NCBI GenBank assembly: GCA_903894155.1
Contig: CAITPF010000343.1
Coordinates: 1 to 37,515, forward strand
Direction of reading: 5' to 3'
Source: an uncultured beta proteobacterium
GTDB taxonomy: Bacteria; Pseudomonadota; Gammaproteobacteria; Burkholderiales; Burkholderiaceae_B
Length of the DNA stretch: 37,515 nt
This document shows, piece after piece, positions 6,357 through 15,620 of the stretch (position 1 is the first letter of the stretch; each line of letters opens with the position of its first letter). Position numbers and translations under genes: made by a program. Under the pieces are notes generated by a model that had not been told where the DNA came from, made no database searches, and saw only the letters and a program-made list of their open reading frames with translations.

Positions 6357-8264
6357 ATGAATCAAACGACTTCCAGCGCAGATGCTTCGCAGACCCTGGG
6401 TTTTCAGGCCGAGGTCAAGCAACTGCTTCACCTGATGATCCATTCCCTCTACAGCAACAAGGAAATCTTCCTGCGTGAGCTGGTTTCCAATGCTTCGGAC
6501 GCCTGCGACAAACTGCGTTTCGAGGCGATCGATCAGCCGGAACTGATGGCGGGCGACAGCGAACTGCGTGTTCGGGTCGATTTTGACAAGGCCGCGCGCA
6601 CGATCACCATCTCGGATAACGGCGTCGGGCTTTCGCGTGACGAGGCGATTTCGCACCTCGGAACGATCGCGCGCTCGGGCACACGCGAGTTCTTCAGCAA
6701 ACTGACGGGCGACAACCAGAAGGATGCCCAGTTAATCGGCCAGTTTGGCGTGGGCTTTTATTCGTCGTTTATCGTCGCCGATCGGGTCACCGTACGAAGC
6801 CGCCGTGCAGGGCTGCCGGCTGACCAGGCCATCGAATGGGCGTCGGACGGTCAGGGCGAATTTACCGTGACCCCAATCGAAAAGGATGGCCGGGGCACGG
6901 ACGTCGTGCTGCATCTGCGTGCTGACGAGGACGAATTCCTGTCGGGCTCCAAGCTGCGCTCCGTCCTGCGCCACTACTCCGATCACATTTCGATCCCGGT
7001 TGAAATGCTCAAAGAGGAGTGGGATAAAGACAAGTCCGAGCAGGTCAAGACCACTGAGTGGGAAGCGGTCAACCAGGCGAACGCCCTCTGGACGCGCAAT
7101 AAATCGGACATCACCGACGAGCAGTACCGCGAGTTCTACAAACACGTTTCGCACGATTTCGAAGATCCGCTCGCCTGGACGCACAATCGCGTCGAGGGCC
7201 GCAGCGAATACACGCAACTGCTGTTCATCCCGCGCCATGCGCCGTTTGACATGTGGGATCGCGATGCCCGGCGCGGCGTCAAGCTCTACGTCAAGCGCGT
7301 TTTCATCATGGACGATGCCGACCAGCTCCTGCCGGCCTATCTGCGCTTTGTGCGGGGCGTGATCGACTCCTCCGACCTGCCGCTGAACGTCTCGCGCGAG
7401 CTGCTGCAGGAAAGTCGCGACGTGCGCGCCATCCGCGAAGGCAGTGCCAAGCGCATCCTCGGGCTGCTGGAGGATCTGGCCGAAAATCGCAAAGAGGATT
7501 ACGCGTCCTTCTGGACAGAATTCGGTCAGGTGCTGAAGGAAGGCACGGGCGAGGATCCTGCCAACCTGGAGCGTATCGCCAAGCTGCTGCGCTTTGCTTC
7601 CACCAAGGACGAAAGCGACGCCCAGGTCGTCTCGCTGGCGGATTACGTGTCACGGATGAAGGAAGGTCAGGACAAGATTTACTACATCACTGCGGACAGC
7701 TATCTGGCCGGCCACAACAGTCCGCACCTGGAAATCTTCCGCAAGAAGGGCATCGAGGTGCTGGTCTTGTGGGATCGGGTCGACGAGTGGATGCTTTCGC
7801 ATCTGCGCGAGTTCGATGGCAAGCAACTGGTTTCTGTCGCCAAGGGCGGGCTGGATCTGGAGTCGCTCGCCGACGAGGCGGAAAAAAAGCATCAGACCGA
7901 GGTGGCCGAGCAGTTCAAGCCGCTGGTCGAGCGCCTTCAGGAGTCCTTGAAGGATCGCGTCAAGGAAGTGCGGGTCACTGCGCGTCTGGTCGATTCGCCG
8001 TCCTGCGTCGTGGTCGGGCAGAACGAGCTCAGCCCGCACCTGCAGCGCCTGCTCAAGTCTGCCGGGCAGGAAGCGCCGAACATCCTGCCTGTGCTCGAAA
8101 TCAACCCCGAGCACGCGTACATTGCCAGGCTCAAGACGGCCGAAGGCGAGGCGTTCGACGACTGGGCCGCCTTGCTGCTTGAGCAAGCCATTCTGGCCGA
8201 TGGCTCGCAGGTGCCTGATCCCGCGGCGTTCGTTCGCCGGGTGAACAAGCTGCTCTTGGGCTAA
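6357..8264 (+). CDS. htpG: Chaperone HtpG (bacterial Hsp90)
   Basis: HtpG is the cytosolic ATP-dependent Hsp90 chaperone. The protein has 635 residues from the ATG at 6357, close to the family length of about 624-635. The GHKL ATPase domain shows [17 protein letters not shown] (ATP/Mg-binding Asn), [10 protein letters not shown], the lid GTIARSGT, and GQFGVGFYS. The middle domain includes [13 protein letters not shown] with the catalytic Arg region, and the C-terminal dimerisation domain ends [13 protein letters not shown] three codons upstream (6348) is an alternative start; neither has a strong Shine-Dalgarno. I prefer the ATG because homologues begin with a short tail before [12 protein letters not shown] sigma-32-type promoter precedes the gene. 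Confidence 0.97.
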   Translation: MNQTTSSADASQTLGFQAEVKQLLHLMIHSLYSNKEIFLRELVSNASDACDKLRFEAIDQPELMAGDSELRVRVDFDKAARTITISDNGVGLSRDEAISHLGTIARSGTREFFSKLTGDNQKDAQLIGQFGVGFYSSFIVADRVTVRSRRAGLPADQAIEWASDGQGEFTVTPIEKDGRGTDVVLHLRADEDEFLSGSKLRSVLRHYSDHISIPVEMLKEEWDKDKSEQVKTTEWEAVNQANALWTRNKSDITDEQYREFYKHVSHDFEDPLAWTHNRVEGRSEYTQLLFIPRHAPFDMWDRDARRGVKLYVKRVFIMDDADQLLPAYLRFVRGVIDSSDLPLNVSRELLQESRDVRAIREGSAKRILGLLEDLAENRKEDYASFWTEFGQVLKEGTGEDPANLERIAKLLRFASTKDESDAQVVSLADYVSRMKEGQDKIYYITADSYLAGHNSPHLEIFRKKGIEVLVLWDRVDEWMLSHLREFDGKQLVSVAKGGLDLESLADEAEKKHQTEVAEQFKPLVERLQESLKDRVKEVRVTARLVDSPSCVVVGQNELSPHLQRLLKSAGQEAPNILPVLEINPEHAYIARLKTAEGEAFDDWAALLLEQAILADGSQVPDPAAFVRRVNKLLLG

Positions 8265-8315
8265 CGCGCATCCAAACGCGGCGAGCCCTGACCGAGTCAG
8301 GCAAATGAACGACGG

Positions 8316-8338
8316 ATGGGGCGCCTTGTGTGCCCCAT
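8316..8338. terminator. Hairpin between convergent htpG and ampD
   Basis: ATGGGGC (8316-8322) pairs perfectly with GCCCCAT (8332-8338) across a 9-base loop. It sits in the gap between two convergent genes and could act on both strands. There is no clean T-run on either side, so it is only a candidate. Confidence 0.4.
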
Positions 8339-8359
8339 TCTCATTGTGCGCACATTGTG

Positions 8360-8938
8360 TCAGGCGACGTCGTCGGGCAGTGCATCGGACGGCCATGCTG
8401 CCATGCGCGCATAGCGATTCCAGTCAAAACAAGGCCCCGGGTCGGTCTTGCGCGTCGGCGCGACGTGGTTGTGCCCCCGAACCGCGCGCAGCGGGTAGCG
8501 CGCGCGCAAACAGCCTGTCAGTTCGGCCAGCCGGTCGTACTGGGCGTCTGTAAAAGGCACGTCGTCCGTTCCCTCAAGCTCGACGCCGATCGAGAAATCG
8601 TTGCAGCGCTCGCGCCCCGCGAAACTCGATACGCCTGCATGCCAGGCACGCTGGCCACAGGCGACGAACTGATCGATATCGCCGTGTCGATCGATCAGGA
8701 AATGTGCCGAAACGCGCAAACCGATAATGTTGACAAACCAGGGATGCGCCGCGGTGTCGAGCCGATTCAGAAAGAGATCGCGCGCGTAGCCGTTGAGGAA
8801 TTCACCCGGCGGCAGGCTGATGTTGTGTACGACCAGCAGGCTGATGTCTGCGTCCTGCGGGCGTGCGTCGAAGTTCGGTGACGGCACAAGCGCGATTCCG
8901 GCGCCCGGCAGAAGCCAGCCATGCGCATCGAGCTTCAT
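8360..8938 (-). CDS. ampD: 1,6-anhydro-N-acetylmuramyl-L-alanine amidase AmpD
   Basis: AmpD is the cytosolic zinc amidase that removes the peptide from anhydro-muropeptides during cell-wall recycling, and it indirectly controls AmpR-regulated beta-lactamases. The protein has 192 residues from the chosen ATG (MKLDAHGWL), near the 183-190 usual for the family. Zinc ligands are visible: His38 in LLVVHNISLPPGEF, and the C-terminal GHNHVAPTRKTDPGPCFDW with its His and Asp. An upstream in-frame ATG at 8986 would add 16 residues but would overlap the preceding gene. With the chosen start it begins 10 bases after that gene's stop. It is last in a minus-strand run with the PP0621-type and CcsA-like genes. 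Confidence 0.93.
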   Translation of the reverse strand: MKLDAHGWLLPGAGIALVPSPNFDARPQDADISLLVVHNISLPPGEFLNGYARDLFLNRLDTAAHPWFVNIIGLRVSAHFLIDRHGDIDQFVACGQRAWHAGVSSFAGRERCNDFSIGVELEGTDDVPFTDAQYDRLAELTGCLRARYPLRAVRGHNHVAPTRKTDPGPCFDWNRYARMAAWPSDALPDDVA

Positions 8939-8948
8939 GATCCCGGCG

Positions 8949-9221
8949 TCAGTCCAGTTTGCGCACACCGAGTCTGGCGTGCTCATTGTTGCACCAGTTA
9001 TTGCCCCCGATCATGGTAGCTTCAGAGCGCGGCAAGTGTACGCCGCAGTGAGAGCAGCGCACCATTGCTTCAGGATTGCCGCCTGGCGAGGCGCGCGGCG
9101 GCGCCGGATCAGGCGCAGGTGCGGCTGCTTTCGCAGCGTTTGAGGCCTTTTTGTGAGCAATGACCCGTGCAAGCATCAGCCCGCCGAGGATCACCAACAC
9201 CCAGAGAATCGTCTTGCCCAT
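8949..9221 (-). CDS. PP0621-family small membrane-anchored protein
   Basis: This 90-residue protein has an N-terminal membrane helix (ILWVLVILGGLMLARVIAH), an Ala/Pro-rich linker (residues about 28-50), and a compact C-terminal motif MVRCSHCGVHLPRSEA followed by NNWCNNEHARLG. The C-x-x-C plus later C and H suggest a small zinc-ribbon-like fold. It resembles the conserved PP0621 family of unknown function. It starts one base after the CcsA-like gene's stop and is followed by ampD, so it is probably co-transcribed with both. Confidence 0.8.
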   Translation of the reverse strand: MGKTILWVLVILGGLMLARVIAHKKASNAAKAAAPAPDPAPPRASPGGNPEAMVRCSHCGVHLPRSEATMIGGNNWCNNEHARLGVRKLD

Positions 9222-9222
9222 G

Positions 9223-10077
9223 TCAGCCCCTTTGCAGTATCACTTCGAGGACGAAGCGACTGCCGGTGTAGGCAAGCACGACAAAGACAAAGCCCGCGAG
9301 CGTGTAACGCAGGGCGATCCGCCCACGCCATCCGCGCAAGTGGCGACCAAGCAGGAGCACGCCAAACGTCGCCCAGGACAGCAGCGTGAATACGGTCTTG
9401 TGATCAAACGGCAGCAGTTTGCCGGTGGCTGCCATGGAAATCAGCGAGCCAGTGACGACCGCCAGCGACAATGCCCCGAACGCAACCCAGATGACGAGAA
9501 AAAGCAGGTGCTCCTGGGCCAGCAGGGGTGGTTGCGCATCCAGCATGCGACCGATCATTGCCTTCAGGCTGTTTGTATTGCCCGCCCGTTCATGGGGGTA
9601 GCGCAGATGGCGATCCAGCGCCGCCATCAGCATGGCTTGCAGCGCCGCGATCGTGATCAGGCCATAGGCCGACAGGGCGATCAGCAGGTGGGCGCGAAGC
9701 GCACCGCTGGAGGCATGCGCGATGAGCTGTGTTTCAGGAAAGAGTGCGGCCAGCAGGCACGAAAGTGCGCCCGCCGGTAATAAAAGCAGCATGAGCCCGT
9801 CGACGCGAAGCACCAGGCTTTCGAGCCAGAAAACGATCATGCCCAGCCATATCGCGGCGGAAAACGCGAGCGACCATCCAAGCTGGAGGTGGCTATCGCG
9901 CAGGATCGACTGCTGCAGCGCCACGCCGTGCAGGGCAATGGCCACGAGCACGCCCAGACGCACCGCGCGGCCGACGTGCAGGACGGGGCGTCCGGCCGAC
10001 AGCGCATGCCAGAGAATGAGCGCCAGAACGGCATACGCCAGCGCGGCCAGGGAGTGAAATACAATGCCAGAAGACAT
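9223..10077 (-). CDS. CcsA/YpjD-like cytochrome c assembly family membrane protein
   Basis: A 284-residue integral membrane protein with about eight hydrophobic helices, beginning MSSGIVFHSLAALAYAVLAL. Conserved His residues occur in LHGVALQ and in the PFDHKTVFTLLSW region. This matches the CcsA/CcmC-related family (YpjD type), found next to ffh in many proteobacteria; a heme-handling role is suggested for the family but not proven. The frame is open far upstream, but that part lies antisense to ffh and has coding-shadow composition, so I start at 10077. A TACACT box lies only six bases before this ATG, which would give a nearly leaderless mRNA if it is used. The gene diverges from ffh. Confidence 0.85.
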   Translation of the reverse strand: MSSGIVFHSLAALAYAVLALILWHALSAGRPVLHVGRAVRLGVLVAIALHGVALQQSILRDSHLQLGWSLAFSAAIWLGMIVFWLESLVLRVDGLMLLLLPAGALSCLLAALFPETQLIAHASSGALRAHLLIALSAYGLITIAALQAMLMAALDRHLRYPHERAGNTNSLKAMIGRMLDAQPPLLAQEHLLFLVIWVAFGALSLAVVTGSLISMAATGKLLPFDHKTVFTLLSWATFGVLLLGRHLRGWRGRIALRYTLAGFVFVVLAYTGSRFVLEVILQRG

Positions 10078-10105
10078 CCTTGTAGTGTAAAGCGAAACAG
10101 CCCCC

Positions 10106-11518
10106 ATGCTTGAAAATCTGACCCAACGCCTTTCCCGTGTCGTCAAGACAATACGGGGTGAAGCGCGCCTGACAGAATCCAATACGCAGGAAATGCTGCG
10201 CGAGGTGCGATTGGCCCTGCTCGAGGCCGACGTCGCGTTGCCGGTCGTGCGCGACTTCCTGGCCAAGGTCAAGGAAAAGGCCCTCGGCGAAGAGGTCGCA
10301 GGCAGCCTTTCTCCGGGGCAGGCGCTGGTCGGAGTCGTGCATCGTGAACTCACGGCCCTGATGGGCGGGGATCTCGGGCCGGATGCAAGCGAGCTGTCGC
10401 TGGCGATGCAACCCCCGGCGATCATCCTGATGGCGGGCCTGCAGGGCGCGGGCAAGACCACGACCACCGGCAAACTTGCGCGCTGGCTCAGCGAGGGCGG
10501 CCATGTCCAGCATGGGCGCAAGACAGGCAAGAAGAAAGTCGCGGTGGTCAGCGCGGACGTCTACCGCCCGGCGGCCATCGAGCAGCTCAAGATGGTGGCT
10601 GAGCAGGTCGGGGTGGACTGGATTCCGTCGGATTCATCGCAGAAGCCCGAAGATATTGCGCGCGGAGCTGTCGATTTCGCCCGCCGCCATCATTACGACG
10701 TGCTGATTGTCGATACGGCCGGTCGTCTGGGCATTGACGAAGCGATGATGCGCGAAATTCGTGCGCTGCACGATTTACTCAAGCCCATCGAGACGCTGTT
10801 TGTGGTCGACGCCATGCAGGGTCAGGATGCCGTGAACACGGCCAAGGCGTTCGGCGATGCCCTGCCGCTGACCGGTGTGGTGCTGACCAAGGTCGACGGC
10901 GATGCGCGCGGCGGTGCGGCGCTGTCGGTGCGTCACATCACCGGCAAGCCGCTCAAGTTCGTCGGGATTTCGGAAAAGCTCGACGGCCTTGAGCCGTTTT
11001 ACCCCGAGCGCATGGCGCAGCGCGTACTGGGCATGGGCGACATCGTCTCGCTCGTCGAGCAGGCGCACAAGAACATCGACATGGCCGAGGCCGAAAAGCT
11101 TGCCGCCAAGATCAAGTCTGGCGATAAGTTCGACCTCAATGATTTTCGCGACCAACTCGCCCAGGTCAAGAAGATGGGCGATATGAGTTCGCTGCTGAAT
11201 AAGCTTCCCGCACAGTTCGCCCAGGCTGCCGGGCAGCTCCAGGGCGGGCAGGCCGAAAAGCAGCTGCGGCGCACCGAAGGCATCCTCAATTCCATGACGC
11301 CGCACGAGCGCTCCAAGCCCGAGCTGCTCAAAGCCACGCGCAAGCGACGGATCGCCGCTGGTGCAGGCGTGCCTGTCCAGGAAGTCAATCGACTGCTGAG
11401 TCAGTTCGAACAGATGCGCGGGATGATGAAGCAAATGAAGAAGGGCGGCATGGCCAAGATGATGCGCGCCATGGGCGGCCTCAAGGGCATGGGCAAGGCG
11501 GGCCCGTTTGGGCGTTGA
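10106..11518 (+). CDS. ffh: Signal recognition particle protein Ffh (SRP54)
   Basis: Ffh binds 4.5S RNA and signal peptides of nascent membrane proteins and delivers ribosomes to FtsY. The protein has 470 residues. The N domain is at residues 1 to about 90. The GTPase domain has G1 GLQGAGKTTTTGKLA (residues 111-125), DVYRPAA, DTAGRLGIDE and TKVDGDARGG. The M domain is Met-rich from about residue 330 (MGDMSSLLNKL, then MRGMMKQMKKGGMAKMMRAM). A TACAAT box at 10060-10065 may be its -10. It is divergent from the CcsA-like gene and convergent with trmB. Confidence 0.98.
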   Translation: MLENLTQRLSRVVKTIRGEARLTESNTQEMLREVRLALLEADVALPVVRDFLAKVKEKALGEEVAGSLSPGQALVGVVHRELTALMGGDLGPDASELSLAMQPPAIILMAGLQGAGKTTTTGKLARWLSEGGHVQHGRKTGKKKVAVVSADVYRPAAIEQLKMVAEQVGVDWIPSDSSQKPEDIARGAVDFARRHHYDVLIVDTAGRLGIDEAMMREIRALHDLLKPIETLFVVDAMQGQDAVNTAKAFGDALPLTGVVLTKVDGDARGGAALSVRHITGKPLKFVGISEKLDGLEPFYPERMAQRVLGMGDIVSLVEQAHKNIDMAEAEKLAAKIKSGDKFDLNDFRDQLAQVKKMGDMSSLLNKLPAQFAQAAGQLQGGQAEKQLRRTEGILNSMTPHERSKPELLKATRKRRIAAGAGVPVQEVNRLLSQFEQMRGMMKQMKKGGMAKMMRAMGGLKGMGKAGPFGR

Positions 11519-11548
11519 GCCGCAGCCGATCCGCCCGAATCCCTGGTT

Positions 11549-12217
11549 TCAGCGCTTGCGAAAAATCAGATCCCAGACCCCATGGCCAAGCCGCAGGCCG
11601 CGCTGCTCGAACTTCGTGAGCGGCCGGTAGTCCGGACGGGGCGCAAACCCTTCGCTGGTATTGATCAGCGCGGGCTCGGCCGATAGAACTTCCAGCATCT
11701 GCAATGCATAGTGCTCCCAATCCGTGGCGCAATGCAGATAGGCGCCCGGCGCCATGCGCGAGGCCAGCAGATGGATAAGCGGGGGCTGAATCAGGCGACG
11801 CTTGTGATGGCGCGTCTTTGGCCAGGGATCCGGGAAATAGAGGTGCACACCGGCCAGGCTATCCGGGGCGATCATGTGCTGCAGCACTTCGACGGCATCG
11901 TGCTGGATGATGCGCACGTTGGCAAGGCCCGACGCCTCGATGCGCTTGAGAAGCGCACCGACGCCTGCTTCAAACACTTCGACGCCAAGGAAGTTGTCCC
12001 CGGATCGTGCCAGGGCGATCTGCTCGGTGGTCTCCCCCATGCCGAACCCGATTTCCAGGATCAGCGGTGCCACGCGCCCAAAGGCGGCCTGCGGATCAAG
12101 CGGGGCTTGCGCGAAAGGGATCGACCACTTATCCCGAACCGTTGAAAGCGCCTCCTTCTGGCCTTGCGTGATGTGACCGCGCCGATGCACGAAGCTGCGA
12201 ATATGGGCTTGATGCAT
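11549..12217 (-). CDS. trmB: tRNA (guanine-46-N7)-methyltransferase TrmB
   Basis: This enzyme uses SAM to methylate G46 in the variable loop of tRNAs. The protein has 222 residues. The SAM-binding motif is [13 protein letters not shown], followed by [15 protein letters not shown]. The family signature [19 protein letters not shown] and the C-terminal [19 protein letters not shown] are both clear. The start codon directly follows the stop of thiS (TGA then ATG), so the two are probably translated from one message. It ends 30 bases from the convergent ffh stop. Confidence 0.97.
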   Translation of the reverse strand: MHQAHIRSFVHRRGHITQGQKEALSTVRDKWSIPFAQAPLDPQAAFGRVAPLILEIGFGMGETTEQIALARSGDNFLGVEVFEAGVGALLKRIEASGLANVRIIQHDAVEVLQHMIAPDSLAGVHLYFPDPWPKTRHHKRRLIQPPLIHLLASRMAPGAYLHCATDWEHYALQMLEVLSAEPALINTSEGFAPRPDYRPLTKFEQRGLRLGHGVWDLIFRKR

Positions 12218-12418
12218 TCAACCGCCCCCGACGGCGACAACAATCTCGAGCCGGTCTCCGGGCACGATCATCGTCTGGGCATACGCGCTCCTGGGCACGA
12301 TTTCGCCATTGCGCTCGACGGCGATTCTCTTGCCGGCGAACCCGAGGGATTCGACCAGACCGGCGACACTGAGGGGGCCGTCCAGCGATTTGGACTGGCC
12401 GTTGAGTACGATTTCCAT
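12218..12418 (-). CDS. thiS: Sulfur carrier protein ThiS
   Basis: A 66-residue ubiquitin-like protein: MEIVLNGQSKSL, a central AVERNGEIVPRS, then GDRLEIVVAVGGG ending in the Gly-Gly tail. ThiF adenylates this tail, which then carries sulfur as thiocarboxylate for thiazole synthesis in thiamine biosynthesis. The downstream partner is normally thiazole synthase ThiG, but here trmB follows with no gap. The ThiG, ThiF and ThiO functions must be encoded elsewhere. I start at 12418 because homologues begin M-x-I-x-L-N-G; the longer open frame runs back through the tRNA-Gly on the other strand. Confidence 0.92.
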   Translation of the reverse strand: MEIVLNGQSKSLDGPLSVAGLVESLGFAGKRIAVERNGEIVPRSAYAQTMIVPGDRLEIVVAVGGG

Positions 12419-12451
12419 GGCCGGTATTGTAGTGGCTCGGAATCGACTCGA

Positions 12452-12479
12452 TTGTCTGGCATCGCCGATCCCGTATAAT
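12452..12479 (+). promoter_or_regulatory. Sigma-70 promoter of tRNA-Gly (and probably trhO)
   Basis: TTGTCT (12452-12457) and a perfect TATAAT (12474-12479) are separated by 16 bases. The predicted start is near 12486, about 37 bases before the tRNA 5' end. No terminator is visible between the tRNA and trhO. Confidence 0.7.
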
Positions 12480-12522
12480 GCGGCTCTGTCCGAGGGCCAT
12501 GTGGCCCAGCGATTCGCGACAC

Positions 12523-12596
12523 GCGGGTGTGGTTCAATGGTAGAACGGCGGCTTCCCAAGCCTCAAGCGTGGGTTCGATTCCCATCACCCGCTCCA
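12523..12596 (+). tRNA. tRNA-Gly (anticodon CCC)
   Basis: A 74-nt tRNA with acceptor GCGGGTG/CACCCGC, discriminator T and encoded CCA. The D-arm is GTTC AATGGTA GAAC, the anticodon loop is TTCCCAA and the T-arm is GTGGG TTCGATT CCCAT. The anticodon stem GCGGC/GCCTC contains one C-U mismatch at pair 28-42, which is unusual, although the rest is canonical. Confidence 0.95.
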
Positions 12597-12646
12597 CTTT
12601 CTTTCGCATGCTGTTCATCACGGGTGCCGCCCGGGCGCATTCCCGC

Positions 12647-13384
12647 ATGACCCAAATCACCAATATCGCCGCCTACAAGTTCGTTGCGCTCGACCGCCTG
12701 GCAGAGCGCCGCGAAGCCATGCAAGACAAAGCTTCTTCCCTGGGGCTCAAAGGAACGATCCTGCTCGCCGAGGAAGGCGTCAATCTGTTTATGGCAGGGC
12801 CTGCGCCTGACATCGACGCGTTCCTGGCCTGGTTGCGGGATGATCCCGCGTTCGCCGTGCTGGAAGTGAAGTTCAGCGCGTCTTCCAGTGTGCCGTTTGG
12901 TCGCCTGCGGGTCAGGATCAAGCGCGAAATCATCCGGATGAATCACCCCGCGATCCGTCCGGTGGCCGCCCGCGCGCCTGCGGTCGATTCCATGACGGTG
13001 CAGCGCTGGATCACGCAGGGCAGCGATGACGAAGGCCGCCCGGTTGTCATGCTCGACACCCGCAACGATTTTGAGGTGCAGGCAGGCACGTTTGCCAATG
13101 CTGTCCACTGGCATATCGACCGATTTACCCAGTTTCCGGAAGCTGTTCTTCAACACAGGGAAGAACTGGCCGGAAAGACGATCGTCAGCTTCTGCACGGG
13201 CGGTATCCGCTGCGAAAAGGCGGCCATCTACATGGCCGAAGCCGGCGTCGAGCGTGTTTTCCAGCTCGAAGGCGGCATCCTCAAGTATTTCGAGCAGACC
13301 GGAGGTACCGGGTTTGAAGGAAACTGTTTCGTCTTCGACGAGCGCGAGACGCTCGATCCGAGGCTTCATCCGCACGCCCTCTGA
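12647..13384 (+). CDS. trhO: tRNA uridine-34 hydroxylase TrhO (UPF0176, rhodanese-like)
   Basis: TrhO carries out oxygen-dependent hydroxylation of U34 in some tRNAs to 5-hydroxyuridine, an early step to cmo5U/mo5U. The protein has 245 residues. An N-terminal ferredoxin-like domain (KGTILLAEEGVNLFMAG) precedes a rhodanese domain with DTRNDFEVQAGTF and the active-site loop VSFCTGGIRCEKAA, with Cys183 as the likely key residue. I chose the ATG at 12647 (MTQITNIAAYKF); another in-frame ATG at 12608 starts only 12 bases after the tRNA. It follows tRNA-Gly by about 50 bases without an obvious terminator and is convergent with metG. Confidence 0.93.
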   Translation: MTQITNIAAYKFVALDRLAERREAMQDKASSLGLKGTILLAEEGVNLFMAGPAPDIDAFLAWLRDDPAFAVLEVKFSASSSVPFGRLRVRIKREIIRMNHPAIRPVAARAPAVDSMTVQRWITQGSDDEGRPVVMLDTRNDFEVQAGTFANAVHWHIDRFTQFPEAVLQHREELAGKTIVSFCTGGIRCEKAAIYMAEAGVERVFQLEGGILKYFEQTGGTGFEGNCFVFDERETLDPRLHPHAL

Positions 13385-13441
13385 TCCGATGCGCGGCAAA
13401 CCCTGCCGTTCATGGCGGGGTCAATAGCGCGGCCGTCGAAC

Positions 13442-15517
13442 TCAGCGCACCCGCATCCCGGGCTGGGCGCCCGAATCGGGCGACAGCAGGTAGATGCCGG
13501 TATCCACCGCATCGTCAGCATGGCTGGCAGCGAGCACCATGCCCTCCGACACTCCGAACTTCATCTTGCGTGGGGCGAGATTCGCGACCATGACGGTCAG
13601 CCGCCCGATGAGTTGCTCGGGCTGAAAGGCGGACTTGATTCCGGAAAACACGTTGCGGTGACGGCCTTCGCCGACGTCAAGCGTCAGGCGCAGCAGCTTG
13701 GCCGCGCCTTCGACATGCTCGCAATTGACGATGCGGGCGATGCGCAGATCGATGCGGGAGAAGTCTTCGATGCCGATGGTGTCGGCGATCGGTTCGCCGC
13801 CGGGCACAAGCGCAGGTTCGGGCGGGGCCGCGGGAGGCTCGAAGAGGGCGTCGAGCATGTCGGGATCCACGCGCTGCATGAGATGTTTAAACGGGTTGAT
13901 CCGGGTCGGCAGCACCCCGGCATCGCTCCAGACGAACGGACGATCCAGGCCGAACAGCTCGCCGGCGACCCGCGCCGACAGTTGGGGAAGGATCGGCGCG
14001 AGCATGACCGACATGGCCTTGAACCCGGCGAGCGCGGTCGAACAGATGTCCTGAAGGGCGCCGCGCTGCGCTGCATCGGCGTTGGCGAGCCCCTTGGCGA
14101 TCAGCCACGGTTGCGCGGCGTCAAAGGCCTGGTTGATCCGGTCGGCCATGGCCATGATGTCCCGGATCGCGCGCGCGTATTCGCGTGCCTCGATGTCCGC
14201 GCGCACGCGATCGGCAGCTTGCGTCCAAACGGCTGCGAGCGCGGTCGTGTCTGCGGTGTAGCGCAGCTCACCCTCGAAGTACTTGCTGATGAAGTTGGCG
14301 GCACGGCTGGCGATGTTTACGTACTTGCCCACGAGATCGCTGTTGACGCGCGCCATGAAATCGTCTGGGTTGAAGTCGATGTCTTCAACATGCGAGTTGA
14401 GCTTGGCGGCGATGTAGTACCGCAGCCATTCGGCGTTCATACCGATTTCCAGATAGCGTAGCGGGGAGATGCCAGTGCCCCGGCTCTTGGACATTTTTTC
14501 GCCGCTCACGGTAATAAAGCCGTGCACATTGATCTGGTCGGGTGTCTTGCGGCCCGAGAACTTCAGCGTGGCGGGCCAGAACAGTGCGTGGAAGTAGACG
14601 ATGTCCTTGCCGATGAAGTGCACCTGCTCGGTCGTGCCTGCCGGATCCACCAGGGCGTCGTAATCGAGACCCGCGATCGAGCAATAGGCCTTGAGCGCGG
14701 CGAGGTAGCCCACCGGCGCATCGAGCCACACGTAGAAATACTTGCCCGGCGCATCGGGGATTTCGATGCCGAAGTAGGGTGCGTCGCGCGAGATATCCCA
14801 ATCGCCAAGCTTGGCCTCGCCGTCGTCCTTGCCGAGCCATTCGCGTGTCTTGGCAAGCACTTCCTGCTGCAGGCGGCGCGTGCCGCGTGCATTTTCGCCG
14901 GTCGTCCAGTCCTGCAGAAATGCGACGCAGCGCGGATCGGACAGCTTGAAGAAAAAGTGGTCCGATGACTTGAGTACGGGTCGCGCGCCCGTGATCGTCG
15001 AATACGGGTCGATCAGGTCGGTGGGCGCATACACCGAGCTGCAGACTTCGCAGGCATCGCCGTACTGGTCCTTGGCATGGCACTTGGGGCACTCGCCCTT
15101 GATGTAGCGATCGGGCAGGAACATGCCCTTGACCGGGTCGAAGAACTGCTCGATGCAGCGTGTTTCAATCAGCCCCGCCGCCCGCAGCTTGCGATAGATG
15201 TCCTGGGAAAGCTCGATGTTCTCTGGCGAATCGGTCGAATGCCAGTGGTCGAACGCAATGCCAAAGCCCCTGAGGTATTGGGGGCGCTCGGCGGCGACCC
15301 GGGCGACGAGCTGCTGTGGCGTGATTCCTTCGGACTCAGCCTTGAGCATGATGGGCGCGCCGTGCGTGTCGTCGGCGCACACGAAATGGACCGTATGCCC
15401 CGCCATGCGCAGGGACCGCACCCAGATGTCGGCCTGGATGTACTCCATGATGTGGCCGATATGGAAGGAGCCGTTTGCGTAGGGAAGCGCAGTGGTGACG
15501 AAAATGGTGCGGGACAT
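13442..15517 (-). CDS. metG: Methionyl-tRNA synthetase
   Basis: This enzyme charges tRNA-Met. The protein has 691 residues from ATG 15517 ([16 protein letters not shown]). The HIGH motif is at residues 19-22. The zinc knuckle has CPKC and, after a short spacer, CEVC (about residues 142-158). KMSKS appears as [11 protein letters not shown]. After the anticodon-binding helical domain there is a C-terminal Trbp111-like tRNA-binding domain ([15 protein letters not shown] to the end), as in long dimeric MetG. An upstream in-frame ATG at 15550 would add 11 residues unlike homologues. It is convergent with trhO; a G-U-containing hairpin at 13401-13420 in the gap lacks a T-run. Confidence 0.97.
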   Translation of the reverse strand: MSRTIFVTTALPYANGSFHIGHIMEYIQADIWVRSLRMAGHTVHFVCADDTHGAPIMLKAESEGITPQQLVARVAAERPQYLRGFGIAFDHWHSTDSPENIELSQDIYRKLRAAGLIETRCIEQFFDPVKGMFLPDRYIKGECPKCHAKDQYGDACEVCSSVYAPTDLIDPYSTITGARPVLKSSDHFFFKLSDPRCVAFLQDWTTGENARGTRRLQQEVLAKTREWLGKDDGEAKLGDWDISRDAPYFGIEIPDAPGKYFYVWLDAPVGYLAALKAYCSIAGLDYDALVDPAGTTEQVHFIGKDIVYFHALFWPATLKFSGRKTPDQINVHGFITVSGEKMSKSRGTGISPLRYLEIGMNAEWLRYYIAAKLNSHVEDIDFNPDDFMARVNSDLVGKYVNIASRAANFISKYFEGELRYTADTTALAAVWTQAADRVRADIEAREYARAIRDIMAMADRINQAFDAAQPWLIAKGLANADAAQRGALQDICSTALAGFKAMSVMLAPILPQLSARVAGELFGLDRPFVWSDAGVLPTRINPFKHLMQRVDPDMLDALFEPPAAPPEPALVPGGEPIADTIGIEDFSRIDLRIARIVNCEHVEGAAKLLRLTLDVGEGRHRNVFSGIKSAFQPEQLIGRLTVMVANLAPRKMKFGVSEGMVLAASHADDAVDTGIYLLSPDSGAQPGMRVR

Positions 15518-15620
15518 GTGAGGCGCCGGGCGAAGGATCAAGCCCGCCATTTTAGATCAGCGCGCGGCTTTCCCCGCCCCGGACACGCATTGCGCGAACC
15601 TGCCCGCCTGTCGGGCGAGC

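Noticed and set aside
7253-8182. A 309-codon frame inside htpG
   Set aside because: It overlaps the conserved middle and C-terminal domains of HtpG in another frame and has the Arg/Gly-rich composition of a shadow.
10078-10530. N-terminal extension of the CcsA-like protein
   Set aside because: The extra 151 codons are antisense to ffh and lack membrane or domain character; the family protein begins at 10077.
13401-13420. Terminator between trhO and metG
   Set aside because: CCCTGCC pairs with GGCGGGG (one G-U) around a 6-base loop, but there is no T-run on either side; a weak candidate at best.
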